This document shows positions 34,820-42,752 of a stretch of 64,000 nucleotides of DNA, piece after piece. Under the pieces are notes generated by a model. It was not told where the DNA came from and made no database searches. It was given only the letters and a program-made list of their open reading frames with translations. The position numbers and the translations under genes are program-made. The first letter of the stretch is position 1. The number at the start of each line of letters is the position of its first letter. Source of the DNA: Paludibaculum fermentans (GTDB lineage Bacteria > Acidobacteriota > Terriglobia > Bryobacterales > Bryobacteraceae); NCBI RefSeq assembly GCF_015277775.1, contig NZ_CP063849.1, positions 4,712,001-4,776,000 of the forward strand, read 5' to 3'.

Positions 34820-35341
34820 ATGGACAAGAACAAGTTGGCATTCAGGATTCAGATGGTGGCCGTTGTACTGCTGGCCGGTCTGGCTCTCGTCATGGGCAAT
34901 TCACTGCGCGAGCGCGTAGTGGCTGTGGGCGACAAGGCCCCAAAGTTTACAGTTCGCACGGATCGCGGCCGCGAGGTCTCCACCACCGACTTCGGCGGCA
35001 AGGTGCTGGTCGTCAACTTCTGGGCCACCTGGTGCCCGCCCTGCATTGAGGAAATGCCCTCCCTGCAGGCCATGGCGCAGCAACTCGGCCCCAAGGGCGT
35101 CGTCGTCCTCGGCGTCAGCGTCGACAAGAACGACGTCAGCTACAAGCGCTTCCTGCAGCAGGCCCGCGTAAGCTTCGAAACCTCCCGCGACCCCGAAGCC
35201 AACATCAGCGCCGACTACGGCACCTTCAAGTACCCCGAAACCTACATCATCGACCGCGAAGGCAAGGTCCGCCAGAAGATCATCGGCCCCCAGGACTGGA
35301 CCGCGCCCGAGGTCATCCGCAGCATCGAGTCCCTCCTGTAG
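34820..35341 (+). CDS. Membrane-anchored TlpA/ResA-like thiol-disulfide oxidoreductase
   Basis: Protein of 173 residues. An uncleaved N-terminal membrane helix (IQMVAVVLLAGLALVMGNSL) is followed by an AhpC/TSA-type thioredoxin fold. The active site is CPPC in NFWATWCPPCIEEMPSL, with VDKNDVSYKRFLQQ and the cis-Pro loop TFKYPETYIIDREGKV. Such proteins keep periplasmic cysteines reduced, for example in cytochrome c maturation. Start at the ATG at 34820, which begins just before the helix. It is followed 23 bp later by the glcD-like gene. Confidence 0.9.
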   Translation: MDKNKLAFRIQMVAVVLLAGLALVMGNSLRERVVAVGDKAPKFTVRTDRGREVSTTDFGGKVLVVNFWATWCPPCIEEMPSLQAMAQQLGPKGVVVLGVSVDKNDVSYKRFLQQARVSFETSRDPEANISADYGTFKYPETYIIDREGKVRQKIIGPQDWTAPEVIRSIESLL

Positions 35342-35364
35342 TTGTAGTAGAGTGAGTGGCAACC

Positions 35365-36792
35365 ATGGGCGCTTGGAAGGACGAACTGATCCGCATCGTT
35401 GGTCCGCGAGGGTACCTGAATCGCCCCGAGGACCTGCGGCTCTATGAGTACGACGGCGGTGTCGACAAGGCCCGCCCGGAGATCGTCGTCTTCCCGCGTA
35501 CCACCGACGAAGTCAGCGCCATCGTCCGCGTCGCGCACCGCAACGGCGTACCCATCGTCGGCCGCGGAGCCGGCACCGGCCTCAGCGGCGGCGCCATCCC
35601 CGAAAAGGGCGGCATCCTGGTGGGCTTCTCCCGCATGAACCGCATCCTGGAGATCGACCTGGCCAACGAACGCGCCGTCGTCCAACCAGGCGTCGTCAAC
35701 CTCGACATCAGCCTCGCCGTGGACGCCGACGGCTACTTCTATGCACCGGACCCGTCCAGCCAGCGTGCCTGCACCATCGGCGGCAATGTGGCCGAGAACG
35801 CTGGCGGCCCCCATACCCTCGCCTACGGCGTCACGACCAACCACGTCCTGGGCCTCGAAGTCGTCCTGCCCGACGGCACGGTCGTCCAGACCGGAGCCTG
35901 GTGGCCCGACACCCCCGGCTACGACCTCACCGGCCTGCTCACCGGCAGTGAAGGCACCATGGGCCTGGTGACGAAGATCGTCATCCGCCTCATGAAGAAG
36001 CCCGAGTGCGTCAAGACGATCCTGGCCATCTTCGACTCCGCCGACGACTGCGCCCTGACGGTGAGCGAAATCACCGCCCGCGCCATCACGCCCGCCGCCG
36101 TCGAGATGCTGGATGGCTGCATGCTCAAGATGGTGGAGGCGGCGGTGCACGCCGGCTATCCGCTCGACGCCGACGGCGTGCTTCTCATTGAACTCGAAGG
36201 AGTGCGCGAGGCCGTCGAGGAGCAGGCGGAACAGGTCCGCCAGGCCTGCGAGTATTGCCGCGCCCGCGAATTCCGCGTCGCCCGTAGCGAGGCCGAGCGG
36301 CAACTGCTGTGGAAGGGCCGCAAAAACGCCTTTGGCGCCATCGGCCGCGTCAGCCCGTTCTACTACGTGCACGACGGCGTCGTGCCGCGCACCCAGATCG
36401 CGCCCACCCTGCGCCGCATCGGAGAGATCTCCACCCAATACGGCCTGACCATCGGCAACATCTTCCACGCCGGCGACGGCAACATGCATCCCATCATCCT
36501 GTTCGACGCCCGCATACCGGGCGATCTCAACCGCGCCCAGGGCGCCGGCTTCGACATCCTCGAATACTGCATCCAGGTGGGCGGCTCCATCACCGGCGAG
36601 CACGGCATCGGCATGGAGAAGGTGCACCTCATGGACAAGCAGTTTTCCGCCGAATCCCTGGATATGATGCGCCGCATCCGCGAGCTGTTCGATCCGGCCC
36701 GGCTCTTCAATCCCGGCAAACTGCTGCCCGGAGCCAGAGGCTGCGCCGAGATCCGCCAGCCGCCGCTCATCGCCGGCAACCCGGTCTACTGA
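35365..36792 (+). CDS. FAD-linked 2-hydroxyacid oxidase (GlcD-type glycolate/lactate dehydrogenase)
   Basis: Protein of 475 residues. The PCMH FAD-binding domain shows VVFPRTTDEVSAIVRVAHRN, GRGAGTGLSGGAIPEKGGIL and CTIGGNVAENAGGPHTLAYG. The C-terminal FAD-oxidase domain has GNIFHAGDGNMHPIILFD and TGEHGIGMEKVHLM, the metal/substrate loop. It would oxidise glycolate or D-lactate-like acids. No GlcE or GlcF partner follows, so it may act alone or with distant partners. The ATG at 35365 is chosen over a GTG nine bp earlier. First of a three-gene unit with a URO-D family protein and a methyltransferase. Confidence 0.9.
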   Translation: MGAWKDELIRIVGPRGYLNRPEDLRLYEYDGGVDKARPEIVVFPRTTDEVSAIVRVAHRNGVPIVGRGAGTGLSGGAIPEKGGILVGFSRMNRILEIDLANERAVVQPGVVNLDISLAVDADGYFYAPDPSSQRACTIGGNVAENAGGPHTLAYGVTTNHVLGLEVVLPDGTVVQTGAWWPDTPGYDLTGLLTGSEGTMGLVTKIVIRLMKKPECVKTILAIFDSADDCALTVSEITARAITPAAVEMLDGCMLKMVEAAVHAGYPLDADGVLLIELEGVREAVEEQAEQVRQACEYCRAREFRVARSEAERQLLWKGRKNAFGAIGRVSPFYYVHDGVVPRTQIAPTLRRIGEISTQYGLTIGNIFHAGDGNMHPIILFDARIPGDLNRAQGAGFDILEYCIQVGGSITGEHGIGMEKVHLMDKQFSAESLDMMRRIRELFDPARLFNPGKLLPGARGCAEIRQPPLIAGNPVY

Positions 36793-36812
36793 TATTGGGG
36801 AGGTACACGGTC

Positions 36813-37772
36813 ATGATGAACCGACGAGAGTTCTCGCTGGGCGCAATGGCGTTCTTCGCTCCGGCGCCGAAGGAGAAGATGACCCCGACGGAGAGGGTCA
36901 CCGCGGTGCTCAAAGGCCGTATGCCCGATCGTCCGCCGTTCTCGTTCTGGCATCACTTCCACGACGAAGCGCAGCCGCCCGAAAAGCACGCCGCGTTCAC
37001 GATGGACTACCAGCGTCGCTACCACCTCGATTTCGTCAAGGTGATGAGCGACTATCCTTACCCGAAACCAGCCGGCGGGCCGTGGTACGAGTTGAAGCCG
37101 GTGGATTCGCCGTTTCCCCGGCAGTTGCGGGCGCTGGAGCTCATCCGCGATGGCCTGGCCGGCCAGAAGTACTTCGTGGAAACGCAGTTCAACCCGTGGA
37201 ATGTCGCCGAGAAGCTCTCATCGAAAGAAGCGGTCCTGCGGCTGATGCACGACAAGCCGCAATCGCTGCTGGACGCCCTGGAAGCCATCGCGAAGTCGGA
37301 GGCGAATCACGTCAAGGCAGCGCTCGAAGCAGGCGCATCCGGCGTCTTCCTCTCCATCGCCAATGCCCAGCAGACCGTCATGACCCTGGCCGAGTATCGC
37401 AAGTTCAGCGAGCCGTTCGACCGCATGGTTCTCGCCGCCGCGCAGGACGCGCCCATGAATACGCTGCACCTGCATGGCGACCGCGTCATCCTCGACTACT
37501 TCTGGAAGGGCTGGAACGTGCCCATCATTCAATATTCGGTGGCTGGCACCAAGTTCCCGATGTCCGAGGCCCGGCGCCGCTTCAACGGCGTGCTAATGGG
37601 TGGGTTGGACGAGAACAAATCGGCCACCTCCAGCGCCGCCGACATCACCGCCCTGGTTCAAAAAGCCCGCGTAGCCGCGCCAAAATGGATCTGCGCCCCC
37701 GGCTGCTCCATTCCGGACGACGCCACCGACGCCAGTCAGCTCAAGCTCAGCCGCGTCCTGCACGGCCAATGA
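36813..37772 (+). CDS. Uroporphyrinogen decarboxylase family protein (URO-D-like methyltransferase type)
   Basis: Protein of 319 residues with a TIM-barrel URO-D fold: TPTERVTAVLKGRMPDRPPF at the start, then a central GASGVFLSIANAQQ and LHLHGDRVILDYF. The short hydrophobic N-terminus (MMNRREFSLGAMAFFAPAP) looks like a remnant Tat-type signal and is unusual for this family. URO-D relatives include corrinoid-dependent methyltransferases. True HemE is unlikely because the N-terminal arginine motif and context do not fit. Ribosome binding site GGGGAGGT; overlaps the next gene by 4 bp. Confidence 0.75.
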   Translation: MMNRREFSLGAMAFFAPAPKEKMTPTERVTAVLKGRMPDRPPFSFWHHFHDEAQPPEKHAAFTMDYQRRYHLDFVKVMSDYPYPKPAGGPWYELKPVDSPFPRQLRALELIRDGLAGQKYFVETQFNPWNVAEKLSSKEAVLRLMHDKPQSLLDALEAIAKSEANHVKAALEAGASGVFLSIANAQQTVMTLAEYRKFSEPFDRMVLAAAQDAPMNTLHLHGDRVILDYFWKGWNVPIIQYSVAGTKFPMSEARRRFNGVLMGGLDENKSATSSAADITALVQKARVAAPKWICAPGCSIPDDATDASQLKLSRVLHGQ

Positions 37773-38359
37773 TGAGCTGGAAGACGCGCCGCTGGGACCT
37801 CTACGCTCCCTACTACGACAAGCTGATCGGCTTTGAGCACCTGCGCCGCCGGTCTCTGGACCTGGCCAGGCTGCAACCCGGAGAACGCCTCCTGGTGGAC
37901 GGCTGCGGCACCGGCCTCGACCTGCCGTTGATCCGGTCCGGCATCGAGGTGGATGCCGTCGATCTCAGCCCCGGCATGGTGGAGCAGGCCCGCCGCAAGA
38001 GCGCCGCCGCCCGCATCCAGGTGATGGATGCGCAGCAACTCACCTTTCCCGATGCAACGTTCGATTGCGTGCTGCTGCACCTGATCGTGGCCATTGTGCC
38101 GGAGCCGCTGCGCTGCCTGCGCGAGGCCGGCCGCGTCCTCAAGCCAGGCGGCCGCATCATGCTCTTCGACAAGTACTTTCACGGCCCCGGCCAGCCACGC
38201 CTCATCCGAAGGCTGCTGAACCCGCTGATGAAGTTCCTGGTGACCGACCTGAACCTGCGCACGCTCGACCTCGCCGCCCAGGCCGGCTTCGAGATCGTCC
38301 ATGAGGAACCCGCCATGTTGAACGGCATGTTCCGCATCGCCCGCCTGGAGAAGGTCTAA
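37769..38359 (+). CDS. Class I SAM-dependent methyltransferase
   Basis: Protein of 196 residues. Motif I is LLVDGCGTGLDLPLI, the acidic residue ends the second strand in VDAVDLSPGMVEQAR, and motif post-I and IV are VMDAQQLTFPDATFDCVLLH and EAGRVLKPGGRIMLFDKYF. This is the UbiE/PhcB-like small-molecule type. Start overlaps the URO-D family stop as ATGA (37769-37772). Substrate unknown. Its stop overlaps the opposite gene's stop by 4 bp. Confidence 0.88.
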   Translation: MMSWKTRRWDLYAPYYDKLIGFEHLRRRSLDLARLQPGERLLVDGCGTGLDLPLIRSGIEVDAVDLSPGMVEQARRKSAAARIQVMDAQQLTFPDATFDCVLLHLIVAIVPEPLRCLREAGRVLKPGGRIMLFDKYFHGPGQPRLIRRLLNPLMKFLVTDLNLRTLDLAAQAGFEIVHEEPAMLNGMFRIARLEKV

Positions 38360-40011
38360 AGGGTCTCGAACTCAATGGTCTTCTTCAGCGGCGTCAGGCC
38401 GCAGAGGTAGACACTGGACCCCGGCAGCTTCGCCTCCGCGCCGCGCACCTGCGTATAGGAGTGCTGCGAGAAGCCCGGGCCGAAGCGGATGGCGTCCCCG
38501 CCGGCCCGCGCCACGGCATAACCGTCCTTCAGCAGGAAGCCGCCGTTGACCTTCGGTGCGGCTCCGACGCCCTCCAGCACCGCGTTCTCCCGCAGGTTCA
38601 CTTCGATGGCGAGAGGGACTCCAGCCGTCCCCTGGGCCTCGATGTCGATCACGAAGCCCTTGGCCTTCTCCCGCACGGTGACGGTGTATCGCAAGCGCTC
38701 GATGTTGCTCTTCTTCCTCTGCGGTCTCAGCGCCGACCACTCGGACGCCTCCACGTGACGCGGCGGATCGAAGGGCTGATAGTACGGCCCCTCCAGCTCC
38801 TGCGTCATCCGGTAGCCGTCCTTGGTCTTCTCGTAGGACGAGGCGCGGAACTGCCCCTTGCCGAAGAACGCCGAGGCGAAACGGACCGCCTCCACCACAC
38901 ACCCACCCTTGCGCATCGTGAAGAACCGGCTGTTGCCGTTGAGCAGGATGCTGGCGCTCATCGCGCCGCGCCGGAACCGGGCGATCTTCACAGCCGGCAT
39001 GAGCTTTTCGAAGTCGTCCGGCAGGGGCTTCGAGGCCGGCAGCGGCTTCTGCAGTTCGGGGTAACGCAGGTCGAACGAGAGCGAGCCGGCGCGCTGCTCG
39101 ATGCTGCGAACCACCGTGGCGAACTGCCCGTTGTTGTCCTGGATGGCGAAATAGCGCAGCGGGAACCAGTAGCGATCCATCCCGGCGCGGTCGTACTGAT
39201 CCTGCCGGGTGGAGATCTCGGTCACCACTTCCCCGCCCGGGTGGATGAGGTAGAGCATCGCCTCCAGGTTGCGGCGCACCGGATCCAGAAGCTCCGGCCG
39301 GCCCGTCTTGAGGCCGGTGACCAGCAGAGCCTTGTCGCTGACGGTGTTGTAGACCGTGGTGGACCGTTCGTCGAACTGCCCGTCGGAGTCGATATCGATC
39401 CCCTCCGCCAGCCACTGCGCAATGCGCCGCGGATAGCTGGGATCGGGCAGTAGTTCGTGGATCTGCGAGAGCGCCTCGCACACCACCCAGCGATGATTCG
39501 GAGTGTGGACGCCGCCGGTAGCCAACGCCTGGCCCGCCTTGCGCAGAAACGGCTCCAGGGCGGCAAACAGCGCCGGCTCGTTGAAGTGTTTCGCGATCCA
39601 GGCCGCGCCCGCCGCCCCGTGAATGACAAAGCCCAGGTCCGGTGTGGAGTGGAAATTGGTGACCAGCAGATCGATGGTGCCGTCGTCATTCTGCATGCGC
39701 GCCAGGTACCCGGCGGCCAGTTGGAAGCGCTTCCCCACTTCGGCCGACTTGTGATGCCGGGAGCCTGGGTAGACATAGGCGGCGATCAACGTATCGCAAA
39801 GGCCTGCTCCGGTGCCGGCGCTGAACAGCCCGAACTCGTCGGCGTAGCCGCCGCGATGAGGATCGGCCGGATCTGTGATCTGCTGCCGCAGAATCTGATC
39901 GACCGAGGCGTCGTGCCGGCGCACCAGCTCGGCCTCAATCGGGACAACGGCAGGGGCGGCGGCGGCGCTGGCGGCCAGGACGGCGGTGAAGTGACGGCGG
40001 CTGATAGGCAT
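38356..40011 (-). CDS. Exported alpha/alpha-toroid-like protein (glycosidase or lyase-like), unassigned
   Basis: Protein of 551 residues with a Tat-like leader (PISRRHFTAVLAASAAAAPA). Residues ~40-330 are helix-hairpin repeats (ELVRRHDASVDQILRQQITD, YVYPGSRHHKSAEVGKRFQL, LARMQNDDGTIDLLVTNFHS, TPNHRWVVCEALSQIHELLP) like heparinase or unsaturated glucuronyl hydrolase toroids. The C-terminal ~220 residues are beta-rich (PYYQPFDPPRHVEASEWSAL). The start at 40011 is chosen because the open frame beyond it overlaps the opposite gene. Catalytic residues not identified, so a polysaccharide-degrading role is only likely. Confidence 0.6.
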   Translation of the reverse strand: MPISRRHFTAVLAASAAAAPAVVPIEAELVRRHDASVDQILRQQITDPADPHRGGYADEFGLFSAGTGAGLCDTLIAAYVYPGSRHHKSAEVGKRFQLAAGYLARMQNDDGTIDLLVTNFHSTPDLGFVIHGAAGAAWIAKHFNEPALFAALEPFLRKAGQALATGGVHTPNHRWVVCEALSQIHELLPDPSYPRRIAQWLAEGIDIDSDGQFDERSTTVYNTVSDKALLVTGLKTGRPELLDPVRRNLEAMLYLIHPGGEVVTEISTRQDQYDRAGMDRYWFPLRYFAIQDNNGQFATVVRSIEQRAGSLSFDLRYPELQKPLPASKPLPDDFEKLMPAVKIARFRRGAMSASILLNGNSRFFTMRKGGCVVEAVRFASAFFGKGQFRASSYEKTKDGYRMTQELEGPYYQPFDPPRHVEASEWSALRPQRKKSNIERLRYTVTVREKAKGFVIDIEAQGTAGVPLAIEVNLRENAVLEGVGAAPKVNGGFLLKDGYAVARAGGDAIRFGPGFSQHSYTQVRGAEAKLPGSSVYLCGLTPLKKTIEFETL

Positions 40012-40054
40012 GGGCGGGTTCCCTGCGATTATAATGCCCGTGGAGTTTCTACAA

Positions 40055-41290
40055 ATGTTGCTAAGATGTTCCGCCGCCCTGCTGCTGTTTTCCAGCCTGG
40101 TCTTCGCCGCTCCGCCCGTGCCGGATGCGGGCAAAGCCGGCCTGGACGCCGCGCAGATGCAGAAGATCGCGCCGCGGATGAAGGCGATGGCCGACGCCCA
40201 GATGGTGCCCGGCACCGTGACGCTGGTGCAGCACAACGGCGTGCTGGCCCACCTGGAAGCGAGCGGTTGGGCGGACATTGAGGCGAAGAAGCCGATGCGC
40301 ACCGACTCTATCTTTCAGATCATGTCGATGACCAAGCAGTTCACCGGCGCGGCCATCATGATGCTGGTGGAAGAGGGCAAAGTGCGGCTGAACGACCCCG
40401 TCGAGAAGCACCTGCCGGAGTTCCGCGGCCTGTGGGTGATCGCCTCGGAAACGGACGGCGTGCGGACCCTGCGGCGTCCCGCGCGGCCCATCACCGTGCG
40501 CGACCTCATGTCCCATACATCAGGCATGGGCCAGGCGTCGCCCGGCCTCGGCGACATCATGGTGAAAATGGACCGCACGCTGGCCGAAGCGTGCCTCATC
40601 TACTCCCAGCAGCCGCTCGATTTCGAGCCCGGCACCAAATGGCAGTACTCCAACGCCGGCCTGGCCACACTGGGCCGGATCGTCGAAGTGGAGAGCGGGA
40701 TGCCTTACGAGAAGTTCCTCGAAACCAGGATCTTCCAACCGCTGGGCATGGTAGACACCTATGTCTCCCTGCCCGCCGAGAAGCACAGCCGGCTGGCCGC
40801 GCTCTACGACCGGAAGGACGGCAAACTGGTGAAGGCCGGAGCCAACGTCCTGGGCGGCGACGCCCTGCAGTTCCGGAAAGGCGCGAAGTACTCCGGCCCC
40901 GAGTACAGTCTCTACTCCACCGCCCTGGACCTCGCGCAGTGGTACCAGATGATGCTGAACAAGGGCTCGCTGAACGGCAAGAAACTGCTCTCCCCCTCGT
41001 CCGTCGAAGTGATGACCAAGGTTCATACGGGCGACCTCAAGGCGGGGCACGATCCCGGCGTCGGCTTCGGCCTCACCTGGGCCGTGGTCAAAGACCCCAT
41101 CGGGACCCTGACCGGACACAGCATCGGCACGTTCAACCACGGCGGAGCGTTTGGAACCTACGGCTGGGTAGACCCGAAAAAGGAACTGGTGGGCGTATTC
41201 CTGGTGCAGGATGACGATGATGCGAAGCCGGTGCGCGACGCGTTCATCAACATGACCAACGCCGCGGTGCTCGAGCCCTCCAAACAGTAG
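40055..41290 (+). CDS. Exported serine hydrolase of the class C beta-lactamase/esterase family
   Basis: Protein of 411 residues with a signal peptide (LRCSAALLLFSSLVFAAPP). The active site SxxK is Ser91-Met-Thr-Lys94 in QIMSMTKQFTGAA, YSN in TKWQYSNAGLATLGRIVE is the second motif, and NHGGAFGTYGWVDP supplies the HxG-like third. The start at 40055 is preferred over 40034 because GTGGAG sits 9 bp before it. Typical members are esterases or D-aminopeptidases. 12 bp before a MarR gene, which may regulate it. Confidence 0.9.
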   Translation: MLLRCSAALLLFSSLVFAAPPVPDAGKAGLDAAQMQKIAPRMKAMADAQMVPGTVTLVQHNGVLAHLEASGWADIEAKKPMRTDSIFQIMSMTKQFTGAAIMMLVEEGKVRLNDPVEKHLPEFRGLWVIASETDGVRTLRRPARPITVRDLMSHTSGMGQASPGLGDIMVKMDRTLAEACLIYSQQPLDFEPGTKWQYSNAGLATLGRIVEVESGMPYEKFLETRIFQPLGMVDTYVSLPAEKHSRLAALYDRKDGKLVKAGANVLGGDALQFRKGAKYSGPEYSLYSTALDLAQWYQMMLNKGSLNGKKLLSPSSVEVMTKVHTGDLKAGHDPGVGFGLTWAVVKDPIGTLTGHSIGTFNHGGAFGTYGWVDPKKELVGVFLVQDDDDAKPVRDAFINMTNAAVLEPSKQ

Positions 41291-41302
41291 GCCGGTACAG
41301 CG

Positions 41303-41755
41303 ATGGGCATCACGCTCGAAACCGAGGCCTTCGTCGCCTTGCAGCGCGCGGCGAACGGCCTGATGGAAGACATAACCAGGTTACTGAAGGGCTACGGCCT
41401 CTCCCCTGCGCAATTCAATGCCCTGCGCATCTTGCGCGGCGCGCGGCCCGCCTCCCTTACCTGTGGCGAGGTGGGCGACCGTCTCATCACGCGCGGTCCG
41501 GATGTAACAAGATTGCTCGAACGCATGGAGAAGGGCGGCCTGGTGTCACGCGTCCGGGGCACGGAGGACCGCCGGGTGGTGCGCGTCACGATCAGCGAAC
41601 GCGGCCTGGACCTGCTGGCTCAACTCGATGAACCGGTGACAGAACTGCACCGGAAACAGTTTTCCGCCTTGCGGGAGCGGCGTACGGCCAGTCTGGTGAA
41701 ACTCGCGAGCGCGCTACTTGCATCCCGGACCGCCCCGGATGCTTCTAAGATGTAG
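41303..41755 (+). CDS. MarR family transcriptional regulator
   Basis: Protein of 150 residues. Winged helix with GLSPAQFNALRILRGARPAS, CGEVGDRLITRGPDVTRLLE (recognition helix) and the wing RGTEDRRVVRVTISERGLDL. It lies between the serine hydrolase (12 bp) and the DedA-rhodanese gene (55 bp), all on one strand. Ligand unknown. Confidence 0.92.
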   Translation: MGITLETEAFVALQRAANGLMEDITRLLKGYGLSPAQFNALRILRGARPASLTCGEVGDRLITRGPDVTRLLERMEKGGLVSRVRGTEDRRVVRVTISERGLDLLAQLDEPVTELHRKQFSALRERRTASLVKLASALLASRTAPDASKM

Positions 41756-41810
41756 GGATCCATTTGGCGCCATTGGCACGGATCTTTCCTCGACTGGGGT
41801 TTCTTTCTAA

Positions 41811-42743
41811 ATGCATGGGGTTTGGGAATTCGTTCTACACCACGGGTACGGCCTGATGTTTGCCGCCGTGTTTGTGGAACAACTGGGCGCGCCGGTACCG
41901 GCCGTGCCGGTGCTGCTGGCGATGGGCGCCATGGCGGGACTGGGCTACTACTCCGTCTCGCTGTCCCTGTTGCTGGCCATCATTGCCGCCATGGCTCCGG
42001 ACGTCCTGTGGTACTACCTGGGCCGCCGCCGGGGCGATTCGATCCTGGCCCTGCTCTGCAAGCTGTCGCTGGAGCCGGACACCTGTGTCCGGACGACGAC
42101 CAACGCGTTCGACCGCTGGGGCCCGGCCACCCTGCTGGTCGCCAAATTTATTCCCGGACTCAGCACCGTGGCGCCGCCCCTGGCCGGCAGCGCGCGGCTT
42201 CCCATGGGACGTTTTCTGGCCTTCGATGCCGGCGGAGCCTTCCTTTGGGCGGGCTCCTCGCTGGCGGTCGGCTTCCTGCTGCGCCGCAAGGTGGAAGAGT
42301 TTGCCGAGGCGCTCTCCAGCTTTGGCATTGGACTGCTGGTGGTCGTAGGGTCGCCCCTGGCGGCCTGGATCTTCTGGAAACTGTGGCAGCGCGAGCGCGC
42401 CATGCGGCTCTACCGCATCGCGCGCCTGCAGCCCACCGACCTGAAGGCCATGCTGGATTCCGGAGAGCCCACGTATATCATCGACTTGCGCGGGCCCAAT
42501 GCCATCAAGCGGTCGGGCTTTAAGCTGCCTGGCGCCTTGATGCTGCCGCAGGACGAGATCGACGTTCACCTGCGCGACTTGCCCGCCGGAGCGCACCTGG
42601 TCTTCTATTGCAGTTGACCGAACGAAGCATCCAGCGCCGGTCTGGCGCTACGGCTCCAAAAGATGGGTTTCGCGAACGTCCGGCCGCTGCAGGGCGGCTA
42701 TGACGAGTGGGTCGCTCAGGGCTATCCTGTTGATAGCCTGTGA
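41811..42743 (+). CDS. DedA membrane protein fused to a rhodanese domain; predicted selenoprotein (TGA at 42615 read as Sec269)
   Basis: DedA/SNARE-associated domain in residues ~1-190 (FVEQLGAPVPAVPVLLAMGA, LGRRRGDSILALLCK, KFIPGLSTVAPPLAGSARLP), then a rhodanese domain from ~205 (MLDSGEPTYIIDLRGPNAIK). A conventional reading stops at TGA 42615-42617 in the middle of the rhodanese loop, VFYCS-stop. The same frame continues for 41 more codons with exactly the missing part: PNEASSAGLALRLQKMGFAN, then VRPLQGGYDEWVAQGYPVDS. Homologous DedA-rhodanese proteins, as I recall them, have Cys-Pro-Asn-Glu-Ala here, so the TGA takes the place of a cysteine. A hairpin with loop GGTCT follows (listed separately). 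Full product 310 residues with a C-S-U loop. Alternative: a nonsense mutation or base-call error. Confidence 0.75.
42615..42649 (+). promoter_or_regulatory. UGA codon plus candidate bacterial SECIS hairpin
   Basis: In-frame TGA (42615-42617), 15 nt of spacer, then a perfect 6-bp stem AGCGCC/GGCGCT (42633-42638 with 42644-42649) closed by the 5-nt loop GGTCT (42639-42643), 21 nt after the TGA. The apical GGUCU is the same as in the E. coli fdhF element recognised by SelB (from memory), at a nearly equal distance and in the same codon phase (GGU CUG). The sequence simultaneously encodes the conserved rhodanese residues SAGLAL. Confidence 0.7.
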
Positions 42744-42752
42744 GGGGCTCTC

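Noticed and set aside
38356-40302. 648-residue version of the exported toroid-like protein
   Set aside because: The extra N-terminal ~97 residues overlap the opposite serine hydrolase gene and precede a proper Tat-like leader at 40011.
41811-42617. DedA gene ending at the first TGA, i.e. a truncated rhodanese domain or pseudogene
   Set aside because: The frame after the TGA keeps the exact remaining rhodanese sequence with no further lesion, and a hairpin with a SECIS-like loop follows at the right distance. A decayed gene would not be expected to show both.
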